DNA from: Deltaproteobacteria bacterium
GTDB lineage: Bacteria; Myxococcota_A; UBA9042; PHBI01
Assembly (NCBI GenBank): GCA_020632715.1
Contig: JACKFA010000002.1
Span: forward strand, 62,001 to 126,000
Direction: 5' to 3'
Length of the DNA stretch: 64,000 nt
A program made the translations under genes and the position numbers. Below are positions 56,712 to 64,000 of this stretch, in pieces. Below the pieces are notes generated by a model. It was not told the origin of the DNA, ran no database searches, and saw nothing but the letters and a program-made list of their open reading frames with translations. Numbering within the stretch: position 1 is the stretch's first letter; each line of letters opens with the position of its first letter.

Positions 56712-58168
56712 CAGCCCTCGAGACGACGCGCCGCCTGCCCGGCCTGCTCGCCGTCGCGCTCGCCGCGATCGCGCTCTCCATCGTCGCGCCGCCGGCGCGC
56801 GCCGCGGACGCGGCGAGCGTCTGCGTGCTCTACTTCGACAACAACACGGGGGACCCCGAGTGGGAGCCGCTCAAGAAGGGGCTCGCCGACATGGTGGTGA
56901 GCGATCTCGCAGGCGTGGACGGGCTCGTCGTCGTGGAGCGCTCCCGCCTCGAGGACGTGCTCGGTGAGCTCGATCTCCAGCACACGAAGGCGTTCGACCA
57001 GGCGACGGCGCAGAAGGTCGGGAAGCTCGTGGGCGCGCGCTACGCGGTGACGGGGGCGATCGCCGCGGTCGCGCCGAAGATCCGGCTCGACGTGCGGCTC
57101 ATCGACGTGCAGACGGCGCAGGTCGTGGTGGCCGAGAAGATCGTCGGTGAGCGGGATCGCTTCTTCGAGCTCCAGGAGCAGCTCCTCGGCGTGTTCGCGA
57201 AGGCGCTCGGGCGGTCGCTCCCGGGGAAGGCGTCGGTGGCGCGGGTCGAGAAGGTGGAGACGGCGCTCGAGTTCGGGCGCGGGCTCGAGCTCGCCGACCG
57301 CGGCGAGGTCGAGAAGGCGGAGAAGGCGCTGAAGGAGGTCGTGAAGGAGGCGCCGCGCTTCAAGCTCGGGCAGACGCGCTACCTCGACGTGATGCGGGCG
57401 CTCCAGGCCGCGAAGGAGAAGCGCGCGGGGGCGATGGAGTCGGGGGCGGAGGCGCTGCTCGCGAAGTGCGACGCGGAGCTCGCGGGGAAGGACCCGGCGA
57501 AGCTGAGCGGGAGGAAGCTCGAGCGCTACCTCGCCTATCGGGTGCTGCGGGGGAACCTGTTCGCGGGGGCGCTCGCGAAGCTCGCGGGGGCGGACAACCC
57601 CATCATCGCCAAGAAGATCCCGGCGGGGCGCGAGGGGGACGCGAAGAAGCTCATGGCGGCGCATGTCGAGAACCAGGCGAAGCTCGCGGCGGAGCTCGCG
57701 CGGATCGGGCGCAAGAAGATCCCGTCGTTCCCGTCGGTGGACGACGACGACAGGAAGGCGGGGCAGGAGCTCGGGCTCGGGCCGAACCCTGAGCGCTTCC
57801 CGTTCATGTCGGCCCAGACCGTCGCGCGGAGCCTCGCGCGCTTCATCGTGCTCGGCGCGCCGGACATGATGGCGAGCGTGAACGCGAAGGTGGTGCCGGC
57901 GCTCGCGACGCTCGACCCGAGCTACGGCGACAGGGCGACGGCGCTGCTCGACGGGGCGCTCGCGGACATCGCGCAGAACGAGCGGGCCGAGCTGAAGGAG
58001 CGCGAGACGACCCGGACGCTCGACCTCTACGGCGACGTCCTGCTCGCGCTGGGCCGGCCGGTCGAGGCGATCGCGAGGTGGCAGCAGATCCTCGACGACT
58101 ACCCGCGCTCGTCGCAGTTCGCGGCGACGGAGAAGAAGATCCGCGCGGCGCTGGAGCACGCGGAGTAG
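56708..58168 (+). CDS. Secreted CsgG-like domain protein with TPR-like helices
   Basis: 486 residues from ATG 56708, overlapping the hisN-like stop. Signal peptide ending PPARAADA. Residues about 36-180 match the CsgG/curli-assembly nucleotide-fold-like domain: VCVLYFDNNTGDPEWEPLKK, GLADMVVSDLAGVDGLVVVE, RYAVTGAIAAVAPKIRLDVR, LIDVQTAQVVVAEKIVGERD. The C-terminal 300 residues are helical, starting with LELADRGEVEKAEKALKEVV (TPR-like) and ending QQILDDYPRSSQFAATEKKI. There is no lipobox, unlike CsgG itself, so this is a periplasmic relative. Likely involved in envelope assembly or secretion; the coupling to hisN is probably incidental. Confidence 0.8.
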   Translation: MTALETTRRLPGLLAVALAAIALSIVAPPARAADAASVCVLYFDNNTGDPEWEPLKKGLADMVVSDLAGVDGLVVVERSRLEDVLGELDLQHTKAFDQATAQKVGKLVGARYAVTGAIAAVAPKIRLDVRLIDVQTAQVVVAEKIVGERDRFFELQEQLLGVFAKALGRSLPGKASVARVEKVETALEFGRGLELADRGEVEKAEKALKEVVKEAPRFKLGQTRYLDVMRALQAAKEKRAGAMESGAEALLAKCDAELAGKDPAKLSGRKLERYLAYRVLRGNLFAGALAKLAGADNPIIAKKIPAGREGDAKKLMAAHVENQAKLAAELARIGRKKIPSFPSVDDDDRKAGQELGLGPNPERFPFMSAQTVARSLARFIVLGAPDMMASVNAKVVPALATLDPSYGDRATALLDGALADIAQNERAELKERETTRTLDLYGDVLLALGRPVEAIARWQQILDDYPRSSQFAATEKKIRAALEHAE

Positions 58169-58179
58169 CTGCGGTCGGG

Positions 58180-58391
58180 CCGCTCTCCGGGGCGCGAGGC
58201 CCGATCGCTTCAGCCTCCGCGTCCTCGAGTCGGCCGCTGCGCGGCCTTGGTCGAGGCCGCTCTGGCTCCGGGGCGCGAGGCCCGATCGCTTCACGTAAGC
58301 CTCGCGACCCTGCGCCTGCGCGTCCCCGAGTCGGCCGCTGCGCGGCCTTGGTCGGGGCCGCTCTGGCTCCGGGGCGCGAGGCCCGATCGCC
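58180..58391. repeat. Dispersed hairpin repeat, tandem copies B and C
   Basis: Two full hairpins, 58223-58256 (outer arms CCTCGA/TCGAGG) and 58324-58357 (CCCCGA/TCGGGG), both with inner arms GGCCGC/GCGGCC around TGC. Three copies of the flank (CGGGGCGCGAGGCCCGATCG) bracket them, so the unit is about 100 bp. Fills the gap between the convergent CsgG-like and small lipoprotein genes. Same family as 1265-1383. Confidence 0.75.
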
Positions 58392-58853
58392 TTACATCGC
58401 CACGTCGTCGACCGTGCTGCCCTGGTTGCCGCCGCCGGTGAGCGTCACGTGCTTGCTCATGATCACGAACTCGCTCGGCTTGTCGACGCGCGAGCTCGTC
58501 TCCGCCGTGATCTGCACGAACACCTGATCGTTCGGCGTCGTCACGCGCAGCGTCCCGCGGCGCGCGTCCGGATCGTACGCGAGCCGCCCCGCCCGCACGG
58601 GCGCGCCGTCCTTCGCCGTCAGCCACACGACGAACGCGCGCAGGTTCTTCTGGTGGCGCTCCGGCGGCGGCAGGTTCACCACCACCACGTTCACCACGTT
58701 CACGTCTTCCTGATCCCGCGTGATCTCGATGACGCCGTCACAGCCCACCGACTTCTCGGTGCCCTGGACCACGTACTCGCTCGACGTGGAGCAGGCGCCC
58801 ACAGGGACCGCCAGGGCCGCGACGACCCCCGCCAGGACGAGCCTCTTGCGCAT
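58392..58853 (-). CDS. Small lipoprotein, unknown function
   Basis: 153 residues; ATG 58853 follows GAGAGGAGAGAGAC. Signal peptide MRKRLVLAGVVAALAVPVG with lipobox GAC (Cys21). The mature part has a conserved-looking Cys (KSVGCDGVIEI) and predicted strands (VNVVNVVVVNLPPPERHQKN; RRGTLRVTTPNDQVFVQITA), probably a small beta-sandwich. No family recognised. It faces the hairpin repeats at its 3' end and has no obvious functional partner. Confidence 0.75.
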   Translation of the reverse strand: MRKRLVLAGVVAALAVPVGACSTSSEYVVQGTEKSVGCDGVIEITRDQEDVNVVNVVVVNLPPPERHQKNLRAFVVWLTAKDGAPVRAGRLAYDPDARRGTLRVTTPNDQVFVQITAETSSRVDKPSEFVIMSKHVTLTGGGNQGSTVDDVAM

Positions 58854-58982
58854 GTCTCTCTCCTCTCGTGCGCCGCACCGCGACATCGGGGCGCCAGGTT
58901 CGGCTCCCTTATGCGCTCACTTCCGCGCCCCGCCAAGAAAACCTGCCCCCCGACCCCGCGCCACCGGCCGGCCGCCGCCCCG

Positions 58983-61900
58983 TCACCCGGCCGCCGCGAC
59001 CGGCCCGCGCCCCCAGCTCCCGCTGTCCGCGCGCAGCCGCGACCGCCCGTTCCCGAGCCGCTCCACGTGGATCCGCGCGCCGATCCTCTCTCGCATCGCG
59101 TCCACGTGGCTGATGATCCCGACCTGGATCCGACCACCCCCGTGCAGCTCCTCGAGGCTCGTCAGCGCCTGGTCGAGCGACTCCGGATCGAGCGTCCCGA
59201 ACCCCTCGTCGAGCAGCAGCGTCTCGATCGGCATCCCCGCCGTCCGCAGGTCCGACAGCCCGAGCGCGAGCGCGAGCGACACCAGGAACCGCTCGCCGCC
59301 CGACAGCGTCGTGATCGGCCGCTCGCGACCCGCGAGGTCCGCGTCCCGGATCGCGAAGTCGAGCCGCGGCCGCCCCTCGCGATCGAGCGCGTGGATGAGC
59401 CGATAGCGCGGCGCCAGCGTCTCGAGTCGATGGTTCGCCCGCTCGATCAGCTCGCCCAAAGACAGGATCTGCGCGAACTCCTGGAACGCGCGCCCGTCAC
59501 GCCCACCGATCAGGCGATGGAGCCGCGACCACAGCGCGTGCGTCGCTCGCTGCTGCTCATATGTGCGGTGCACATCGCGGTAGCGCCGCTCATTCTGCTC
59601 CTGCTCGGCGATCTTTTGCTGCACTGCACCCAAGGTCTGGTTCGCGTCGTCGAGCTCTCGCCGCGCGAGAACGAGCCGCTCCTGCCACCCCGCCGTCGTC
59701 GCCGCCGGTGACAGCGCCTCCGGCCGCGCCGCCCCGTGCTGGGCCCGCTCCGTCCGCGCCCGCTCGAGCCGGTCCTCCGCCCGCTCCCTCGCCCCGACCA
59801 GGGCCTCCTCCCGCGCCGCGAGCGCCGCCCGCGTCGCCTCGTCGAGCACCCGCGCCGCGAGCGCCTCCGCGTCCTGCAGACCCAGCGCCGCCAGCGCCCG
59901 CGCGAGCTCCGTGTCCGCCTCCGCCCGCCGCGCCGCCGCCTCCCGAAGCACCGCCCGCGCCTGCGTCAGCTGCCCCGCGAGGTTCTCCTCGCTCCGCGCC
60001 ATCACCGCCAGCGTCCGCTCCGCGCGCTCGGCCCGCTCCCGCGCCGCCGCCAGCTCCGCCTCGAGCCGCGCCGCGTGATCGTCGGCCCGCTCCCCCCCGA
60101 GCACCGCCCGCGCCGCCTCCGCCGCGCCCTGGAGCGCCGCGCTCGCCCGCGCCGCCTCGCTCTCGAGCCCGGCGAGGCGCGCCGACGCCGCCTGCTGCAG
60201 CGTCCCCGACCGCCCGAGGCCCTCCCGCGCCGTCGCGGCCTCCTTCTCCGCCGCCGCGAGCGTCGCCGTCGCCGCCCGGAACCGCGTCGCCCGCGCCGCC
60301 GCGAGCTCGATCGCGCCCCCAGATCGCCTGCCGCCGCGTCCCCGAGGCCATGCGCGGTGAGCGCCGCCACGAGCCCCGCCCGCGCGCCGTCGAGCAGCCG
60401 CGAGAGCTCCGCCGCGCCACGCTCGCGATCCGCGAGCGCCTCCGTGAGCCGCTCGGACTCCGCCGCCGCGCGCCGCCCTCTCCCGCGCCGCCGGGGCCTC
60501 GCGCGCCGCCTCGAGCAACGCCGCGAGCGCCGCTCGCGCCGCGGGTAGCGCCTCCTCCGGCGGCGCCTCCGGCACCCCCGCGAGGATCTCGTCCACCGCC
60601 GCCCGCTCCGCCGCGACCTCCACGAGCGCCCGCGCGTGGCGCTCGCTCAGCGCCTCGTCGCGCGCGACCGCCGCGTCGAGCGCGGCCTCTCGCCGAGCGT
60701 GCGCCTCGATCGCCTCCCCGAGCTCGTCGGCCTCGCGCCGCAGCGCCTCGGCCCGCGCCCGGAGGCGCGCGTCACCCGACGAGACGTCGGGGTCGCGCTC
60801 GTAGGGGTGGTCCTCGGCACCACACAGCGGGCACGGCTCGCCCGCCGACAGCGCGCTCCGATGCGACGTCAGCGCCAACGCCAGCGTGAGCTCCTCATGC
60901 CGCGCGACGAGCTCCGACCGCCGCGCGGTCGCCTCCGCGCCTCCGCCGCCACGGCACCTCGCGCCGCCCGCGCCGCCGCGACCGCCGCCACGAGCGCCTC
61001 GCGCCCCGCCGCCTCGCGGGTCTCCGCGTCCCGGAGGCCGCCGCCCGCTCCCGCGCCGCCGCGAGCGTCGAGAGCTGCGCGCCCCGCGCCTCGAGCGCGC
61101 GCACGTCGTCCGGCGCCCCCTGCCACCGAGCCGCCTCCGCGGTCGCCGCGAGCCGCCGAGCCACCGCCGCGGCCGCCGCGTCCGCCACCTCTCGCGCCCG
61201 CGCCGCCTCCTCCGCCGCCGCGCCAGCGCCTCCCGCTCCGCGACGACGTCGGCGAGCCGCGCCTCGTCGGCCACGAGCCGCGCCCACGTCGCCTCGAGCC
61301 CCGACAGCGCCTCGCCGAGCGCGGCGCCGTCGCCGAGCGTCGCCACCTCCTGCGCCGCGGTCGCCCGCCGCAGCTCCGCGCGGTCGAGCCGCGCGCGATC
61401 GTCCTCGGCGCCCGCCCGGAGCCCGTCGAGCTCCCCGCGGACCTCGTCGCGCTCGGCGACGACTCGTCCCCACAGCGCGCGCGCCCCCCGCTCTTCCTCC
61501 TCGAGCCGCCGCGCGAGCTGGAGCCGCGGAGCCGCCTCCGTCACCGCCCGTTGTGCAGTGCACAACTTCTCGCGACCAGATTCGGCGACCTTCTGCGCCA
61601 TCTCATGCTGCGTTGCAGCAAACGCGTGCTCCTCGTCCAGCTCGGCGACCCGCGCCGTCGCCGCCGCCTCTCGCGCCGTCGCCTCGCGCAGCGCCGCGAG
61701 CCGCCCCGCCGCGGGCCGACAGCGCGCGTCCTCGGCGAGCCGCCCGAGCTCGGTCGCCGCGTCCTCGATCGCGGCGCGCGCCAGGTCGGCCTCCGCGGCC
61801 GCGTGCTCCTCCTGCGCCGCGAGCGCGTCCGCCCGCGCGAGCCACCCGACCTCCCCCTCGAGCGTCCGCGCGTGGCGTCGCGCCTGGTCGAGCCGCCCCC

Positions 61901-62639
61901 GCGACGCCTCGAGCGTCCGCACGAGGCTGGCCGCCTCCTCCGGCGCGAGCCGCGCCACCCCCTCGAGCTGCGCGGCGAGCCGCTCGAGCTCCCGCTGCGC
62001 CGCGATCCGCCGCTGGTTCGCGCGCTGCCCGACGTCGAGGTACACCGACGTGTTCGTGAGCCGCTCGAGGATCGCGGCCTTCGCCTCCGGCGGCGCCTCG
62101 AGGAGCGCCGCGAACTCCCCCTGCGGGAGCAACATCGACCGCTGGAAGTCCTCGACCGTGAGCCCGTCGAGCGCCTCCGCGAACGCCGGCTCGTACACCT
62201 TCTTGCGCTGGTCGTCGGCGAGCACCTCCCACACCCCGCGCGCCTCGCTCCACCGCTCGAGCCCGCGCCGCGGCGTCTGGAACGCGCCGTCCGCCCGCGT
62301 CCCCGCGCGGTGGCAGTACCACGTGGCGCGGTACCGCGCGCGCCCGCCGCCCTCGACGCGCCGCGACAGCTCGAGCACCGCGCGGCACTCCCCCGCGCCG
62401 CGGCTCATGATGTGCCGGACGTCGTCGTCGTCGCCCCGGTTCCTGGCGCGGCCGCTGGTGAGGCGCGGGGTCTCTCCGAAGAGCGCGAGGCTCACGGCGT
62501 CGAGGACCGTGCTCTTGCCGGCGCCGGTCGGCCCGACGATCACGAAGAGCGGGGCGCCGCCGAGGTCGTTGTCGAGGTCGAGCTCGTGCGACCCGTAGAG
62601 CGAGCCGAGGTTCTCGATCGTCACGCGGTGGAGCTTCAC
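58983..62639 (-). CDS. sbcC: Exonuclease subunit SbcC (SMC-like ATPase), with internal frame slips
   Basis: About 1218 residues from GTG 62639, overlapping the sbcD stop (GTGA). Walker A FVIVGPTGAGKSTVLDAVSL (about 32-51), Q-loop MLLPQGEFAALLE, two long coiled coils, zinc hook CPLC (about 601), signature LSGGERFLVSLALALGLSDL (about 1108-1127) and Walker B LLLDEGFGTLDPES. With SbcD it opens DNA hairpins and trims ends. The reading frame stays open, but the coiled-coil bias moves to other frames around 61220-60945 and 60475-60318, where the apparent protein is Gly/Arg-rich; about five or six missing bases would restore it. The ATPase ends are intact. Confidence 0.92.
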   Translation of the reverse strand: MKLHRVTIENLGSLYGSHELDLDNDLGGAPLFVIVGPTGAGKSTVLDAVSLALFGETPRLTSGRARNRGDDDDVRHIMSRGAGECRAVLELSRRVEGGGRARYRATWYCHRAGTRADGAFQTPRRGLERWSEARGVWEVLADDQRKKVYEPAFAEALDGLTVEDFQRSMLLPQGEFAALLEAPPEAKAAILERLTNTSVYLDVGQRANQRRIAAQRELERLAAQLEGVARLAPEEAASLVRTLEASRGRLDQARRHARTLEGEVGWLARADALAAQEEHAAAEADLARAAIEDAATELGRLAEDARCRPAAGRLAALREATAREAAATARVAELDEEHAFAATQHEMAQKVAESGREKLCTAQRAVTEAAPRLQLARRLEEEERGARALWGRVVAERDEVRGELDGLRAGAEDDRARLDRAELRRATAAQEVATLGDGAALGEALSGLEATWARLVADEARLADVVAEREALARRRRRRRGRERWRTRRPRRWLGGSRRPRRRLGGRGRRTTCARSRRGARSSRRSRRRGSGRRPPGRGDPRGGGARGARGGGRGGAGGARCRGGGGAEATARRSELVARHEELTLALALTSHRSALSAGEPCPLCGAEDHPYERDPDVSSGDARLRARAEALRREADELGEAIEAHARREAALDAAVARDEALSERHARALVEVAAERAAVDEILAGVPEAPPEEALPAARAALAALLEAAREAPAARERAARGGGVRAAHGGARGSRAWRGGALAAARRRAGGARGGAHRAWPRGRGGRRSGGAIELAAARATRFRAATATLAAAEKEAATAREGLGRSGTLQQAASARLAGLESEAARASAALQGAAEAARAVLGGERADDHAARLEAELAAARERAERAERTLAVMARSEENLAGQLTQARAVLREAAARRAEADTELARALAALGLQDAEALAARVLDEATRAALAAREEALVGARERAEDRLERARTERAQHGAARPEALSPAATTAGWQERLVLARRELDDANQTLGAVQQKIAEQEQNERRYRDVHRTYEQQRATHALWSRLHRLIGGRDGRAFQEFAQILSLGELIERANHRLETLAPRYRLIHALDREGRPRLDFAIRDADLAGRERPITTLSGGERFLVSLALALGLSDLRTAGMPIETLLLDEGFGTLDPESLDQALTSLEELHGGGRIQVGIISHVDAMRERIGARIHVERLGNGRSRLRADSGSWGRGPVAAAG

Positions 62640-63967
62640 GAGCGGCCCTCCTCCGCCGAGAGCGGGAGGAGCTCCTGCTGGCGCGCCGGTCCGGGGCGCG
62701 TCGTCGCCGCCTCGACGGCGCTCGCGCTCGCGGCCGAGCCCGCCTCGTGCAGGAGCTCGCGGAACGCCGCGAGCAGCGCGTCGTCGACGCTCTCCGCGGC
62801 CTGGTCGCACACCCTCCGGAAGACGTCCTCGGGGCTCAGCTCCCGGAGCCGCGGGAGCGCCGGCGTCGCCTCCTCCTCCGCCCCCTCGGCGGGCGCGGGC
62901 GCGTCCTGTCGCACGCTCACGAGGCGTGGCCGGCGCGCGTCGTCCTTGTGCGCGTCGAGCGCCGCGTAGAGCGCCGCTGGGGCGCCCGGATCGTAGCTCT
63001 CGACGGCGAGCCGCGCGTAGACCAGCGGCGGCAGCGGCGCCGTGCTCGACAACGCGCGCAGCGCGGTCGCGACCGCCTCCGGCGGCCCCGCGAGCTCGAC
63101 GAGATCCCGCGCCGGCGGCACGAGGAGCGGCGTCACCTCGGCGCCCTCGCCCGGCGCCGGCAGCTCGACCCGCAGGACCCGTCGCGGCTCCGCCGTCTCG
63201 TTCAGCCGCAGCGGGATCGGCGAGCCCGAGTACCACGCGTTGCTCGCGGCCACGCGGAAGGAGCGGTGCAGGTGCCCGAGCGCCACGTAGTCGTAGCGCG
63301 GGTCGAAGATCCCGCCGGGGAGGGTGCCGAGGCGGTCGAGCTGGTGGATCGCCGCGCCGTAGTCGCCGGGCGCGACGCCCGCCGCCGTCAGGTGGCCCGT
63401 GGCGACGAGCGGCACGCCGGGCCAGCGCGCCGCGGCGGCCGTCGCGAGCTGCTTGTAGAGGGCCTTGAACGCCTTGTGCAGGTCCCGCCGGGTCGCCTGG
63501 TTGTCGCCCGCCGTCGGGCGCACGCCGAGCCGGTACTCGTGCACGTAGGGCACGGCCACGACGACGCCGATCACGCGCCCGTCCGCGTCGCGCAACGGGC
63601 AGAGCGCGCGATCCTGCCGCGCCGCGTCGTCCCCGGTCTCGATCCCCCCGACGACGTGGATCGCGAGCGTCCCGAGGAGCTCGGCCGGCGCGTCGAGGCG
63701 CGACGCGGAGTCGTGGTTGCCGCCGATCACGATGATCGCGCGCACGCCGGTCCGCGCGGCGTTCGCGAGGAAGCGGAAGTAGGCGCGCTGGGCCTCCGCG
63801 GACGGTTGGGCCACGTCGAAGACGTCGCCCGCGATCACCAGCGCGTCGATCGCCTCGCGATCCAGCGTCGCGACCAGCCAGTCGAGGAAGAGCTGGTGAT
63901 CCGGCTCGCGCGAGACGCCGTCGAGGCTCGCGCCCAGGTGCCAGTCGGAGGTGTGCAGGAGCCGCAT
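62636..63967 (-). CDS. sbcD: Exonuclease subunit SbcD (Mre11-type nuclease)
   Basis: 443 residues from ATG 63967. Calcineurin-like phosphoesterase motifs: TSDWHLG (about 6-12), VIAGDVFD (about 44-51), IGGNHDSASRLD (about 81-92), ATGHLT and GHLHRSF, providing the two-metal site of Mre11/SbcD. Forms the nuclease core with SbcC, acting on hairpins, palindromes and protein-blocked ends, which is relevant in a genome rich in hairpin repeats. The C-terminal 140 residues are the family's variable cap plus an Ala/Glu-rich tail. TATGGT lies 11 bases upstream on the minus strand. First gene of sbcD-sbcC. Confidence 0.95.
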   Translation of the reverse strand: MRLLHTSDWHLGASLDGVSREPDHQLFLDWLVATLDREAIDALVIAGDVFDVAQPSAEAQRAYFRFLANAARTGVRAIIVIGGNHDSASRLDAPAELLGTLAIHVVGGIETGDDAARQDRALCPLRDADGRVIGVVVAVPYVHEYRLGVRPTAGDNQATRRDLHKAFKALYKQLATAAAARWPGVPLVATGHLTAAGVAPGDYGAAIHQLDRLGTLPGGIFDPRYDYVALGHLHRSFRVAASNAWYSGSPIPLRLNETAEPRRVLRVELPAPGEGAEVTPLLVPPARDLVELAGPPEAVATALRALSSTAPLPPLVYARLAVESYDPGAPAALYAALDAHKDDARRPRLVSVRQDAPAPAEGAEEEATPALPRLRELSPEDVFRRVCDQAAESVDDALLAAFRELLHEAGSAASASAVEAATTRPGPARQQELLPLSAEEGRS

Positions 63968-64000
63968 GCCGGTGCGTTACCATATATGGCACCATGCCAC

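Noticed and set aside
63980..63989. CCATATATGG palindrome upstream of sbcD
   Set aside because: Only 10 bp and overlapping the A/T-rich -10 region; too short to separate from promoter composition.

Overview
The DNA is about 70% G+C with strong G/C bias at third codon positions. Its gene content points to a myxobacterium-like organism (Myxococcota, perhaps Polyangiales/Sandaracinaceae): many outer-membrane lipoproteins with Asp/Ala/Ser/Thr-rich linkers, Hanks-type Ser/Thr kinases with C-terminal membrane anchors, FHA proteins, an FHA-AAA+ regulator, a DUF1552/DUF1592 pair, a bacterial acyl-CoA-binding protein and a very large Ig-like/FG-GAP surface lipoprotein. The lineage is inferred from family content only. 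No rRNA, tRNA, CRISPR array, integrase or transposase was recognised, so this looks like chromosomal backbone plus lineage-specific surface genes.

Layout. 1-1.1 kb: end of an unknown gene, a small GRAM/PH-like protein and a small lipoprotein. 1.4-5.0 kb: a coupled DUF1552 to DUF1592 operon whose second product ends in a CBM2-like cellulose-binding module. 5.1-9.9 kb: an exported methyltransferase-like lipoprotein, then on the minus strand cydA-cydB (cytochrome bd oxidase) and a GT39-like glycosyltransferase. 10.1-14.1 kb: a Ktr/Trk potassium uptake operon with a third HAMP-like membrane gene. 14.2-17.3 kb: a secreted alpha/beta hydrolase, ACBP and a queuosine-precursor transporter. 17.6-21.4 kb: two tandem collagen-repeat lipoproteins with P-domains. 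21.7-25.2 kb: pyrB-pyrFE-pyrD for pyrimidine synthesis, with overlapping genes and a PyrF-PyrE fusion. 25.3-34.3 kb (minus): an FHA-AAA regulator, a porin, a two-hydrolase fusion, a PKD/beta-helix lipoprotein and a frameshifted TPR-PEGA gene. 34.5-42.5 kb: a kinase, a KAS III-like enzyme, a sodium/solute symporter, a CAP-domain protein (minus) and a second kinase. 43.1-55.7 kb (minus): a triple-FHA protein and a 3500-residue surface lipoprotein. 55.9-58.9 kb: hisN-like phosphatase, CsgG-like protein and a small lipoprotein. 59.0-64.0 kb (minus): sbcD-sbcC.

Gene coupling is tight. Stop/start overlaps of the GTGA or ATGA type join DUF1552/DUF1592, pyrB/pyrFE/pyrD, the TPR gene and its follower, sbcD/sbcC and hisN/csgG-like; a CTGA overlap probably starts the queuosine transporter. 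Starts were moved from the longest reading frame to the best ribosome-binding site or signal peptide.

Most notable outside the genes: (1) a dispersed hairpin repeat (1320-1353, 58223-58256, 58324-58357) with compensatory base changes in both stems, at 3' ends of genes; (2) a 163-bp nested dyad element centred on 42727 between convergent genes; (3) the palindrome GTGAAC-N3-GTTCAC at three gene boundaries, suggesting an uncharacterised regulon; (4) a 20-bp perfect palindrome between the giant lipoprotein and hisN; (5) three loci where single-base deletions cluster (TPR-PEGA gene, first kinase tail, sbcC), best explained by assembly error but possibly real decay.
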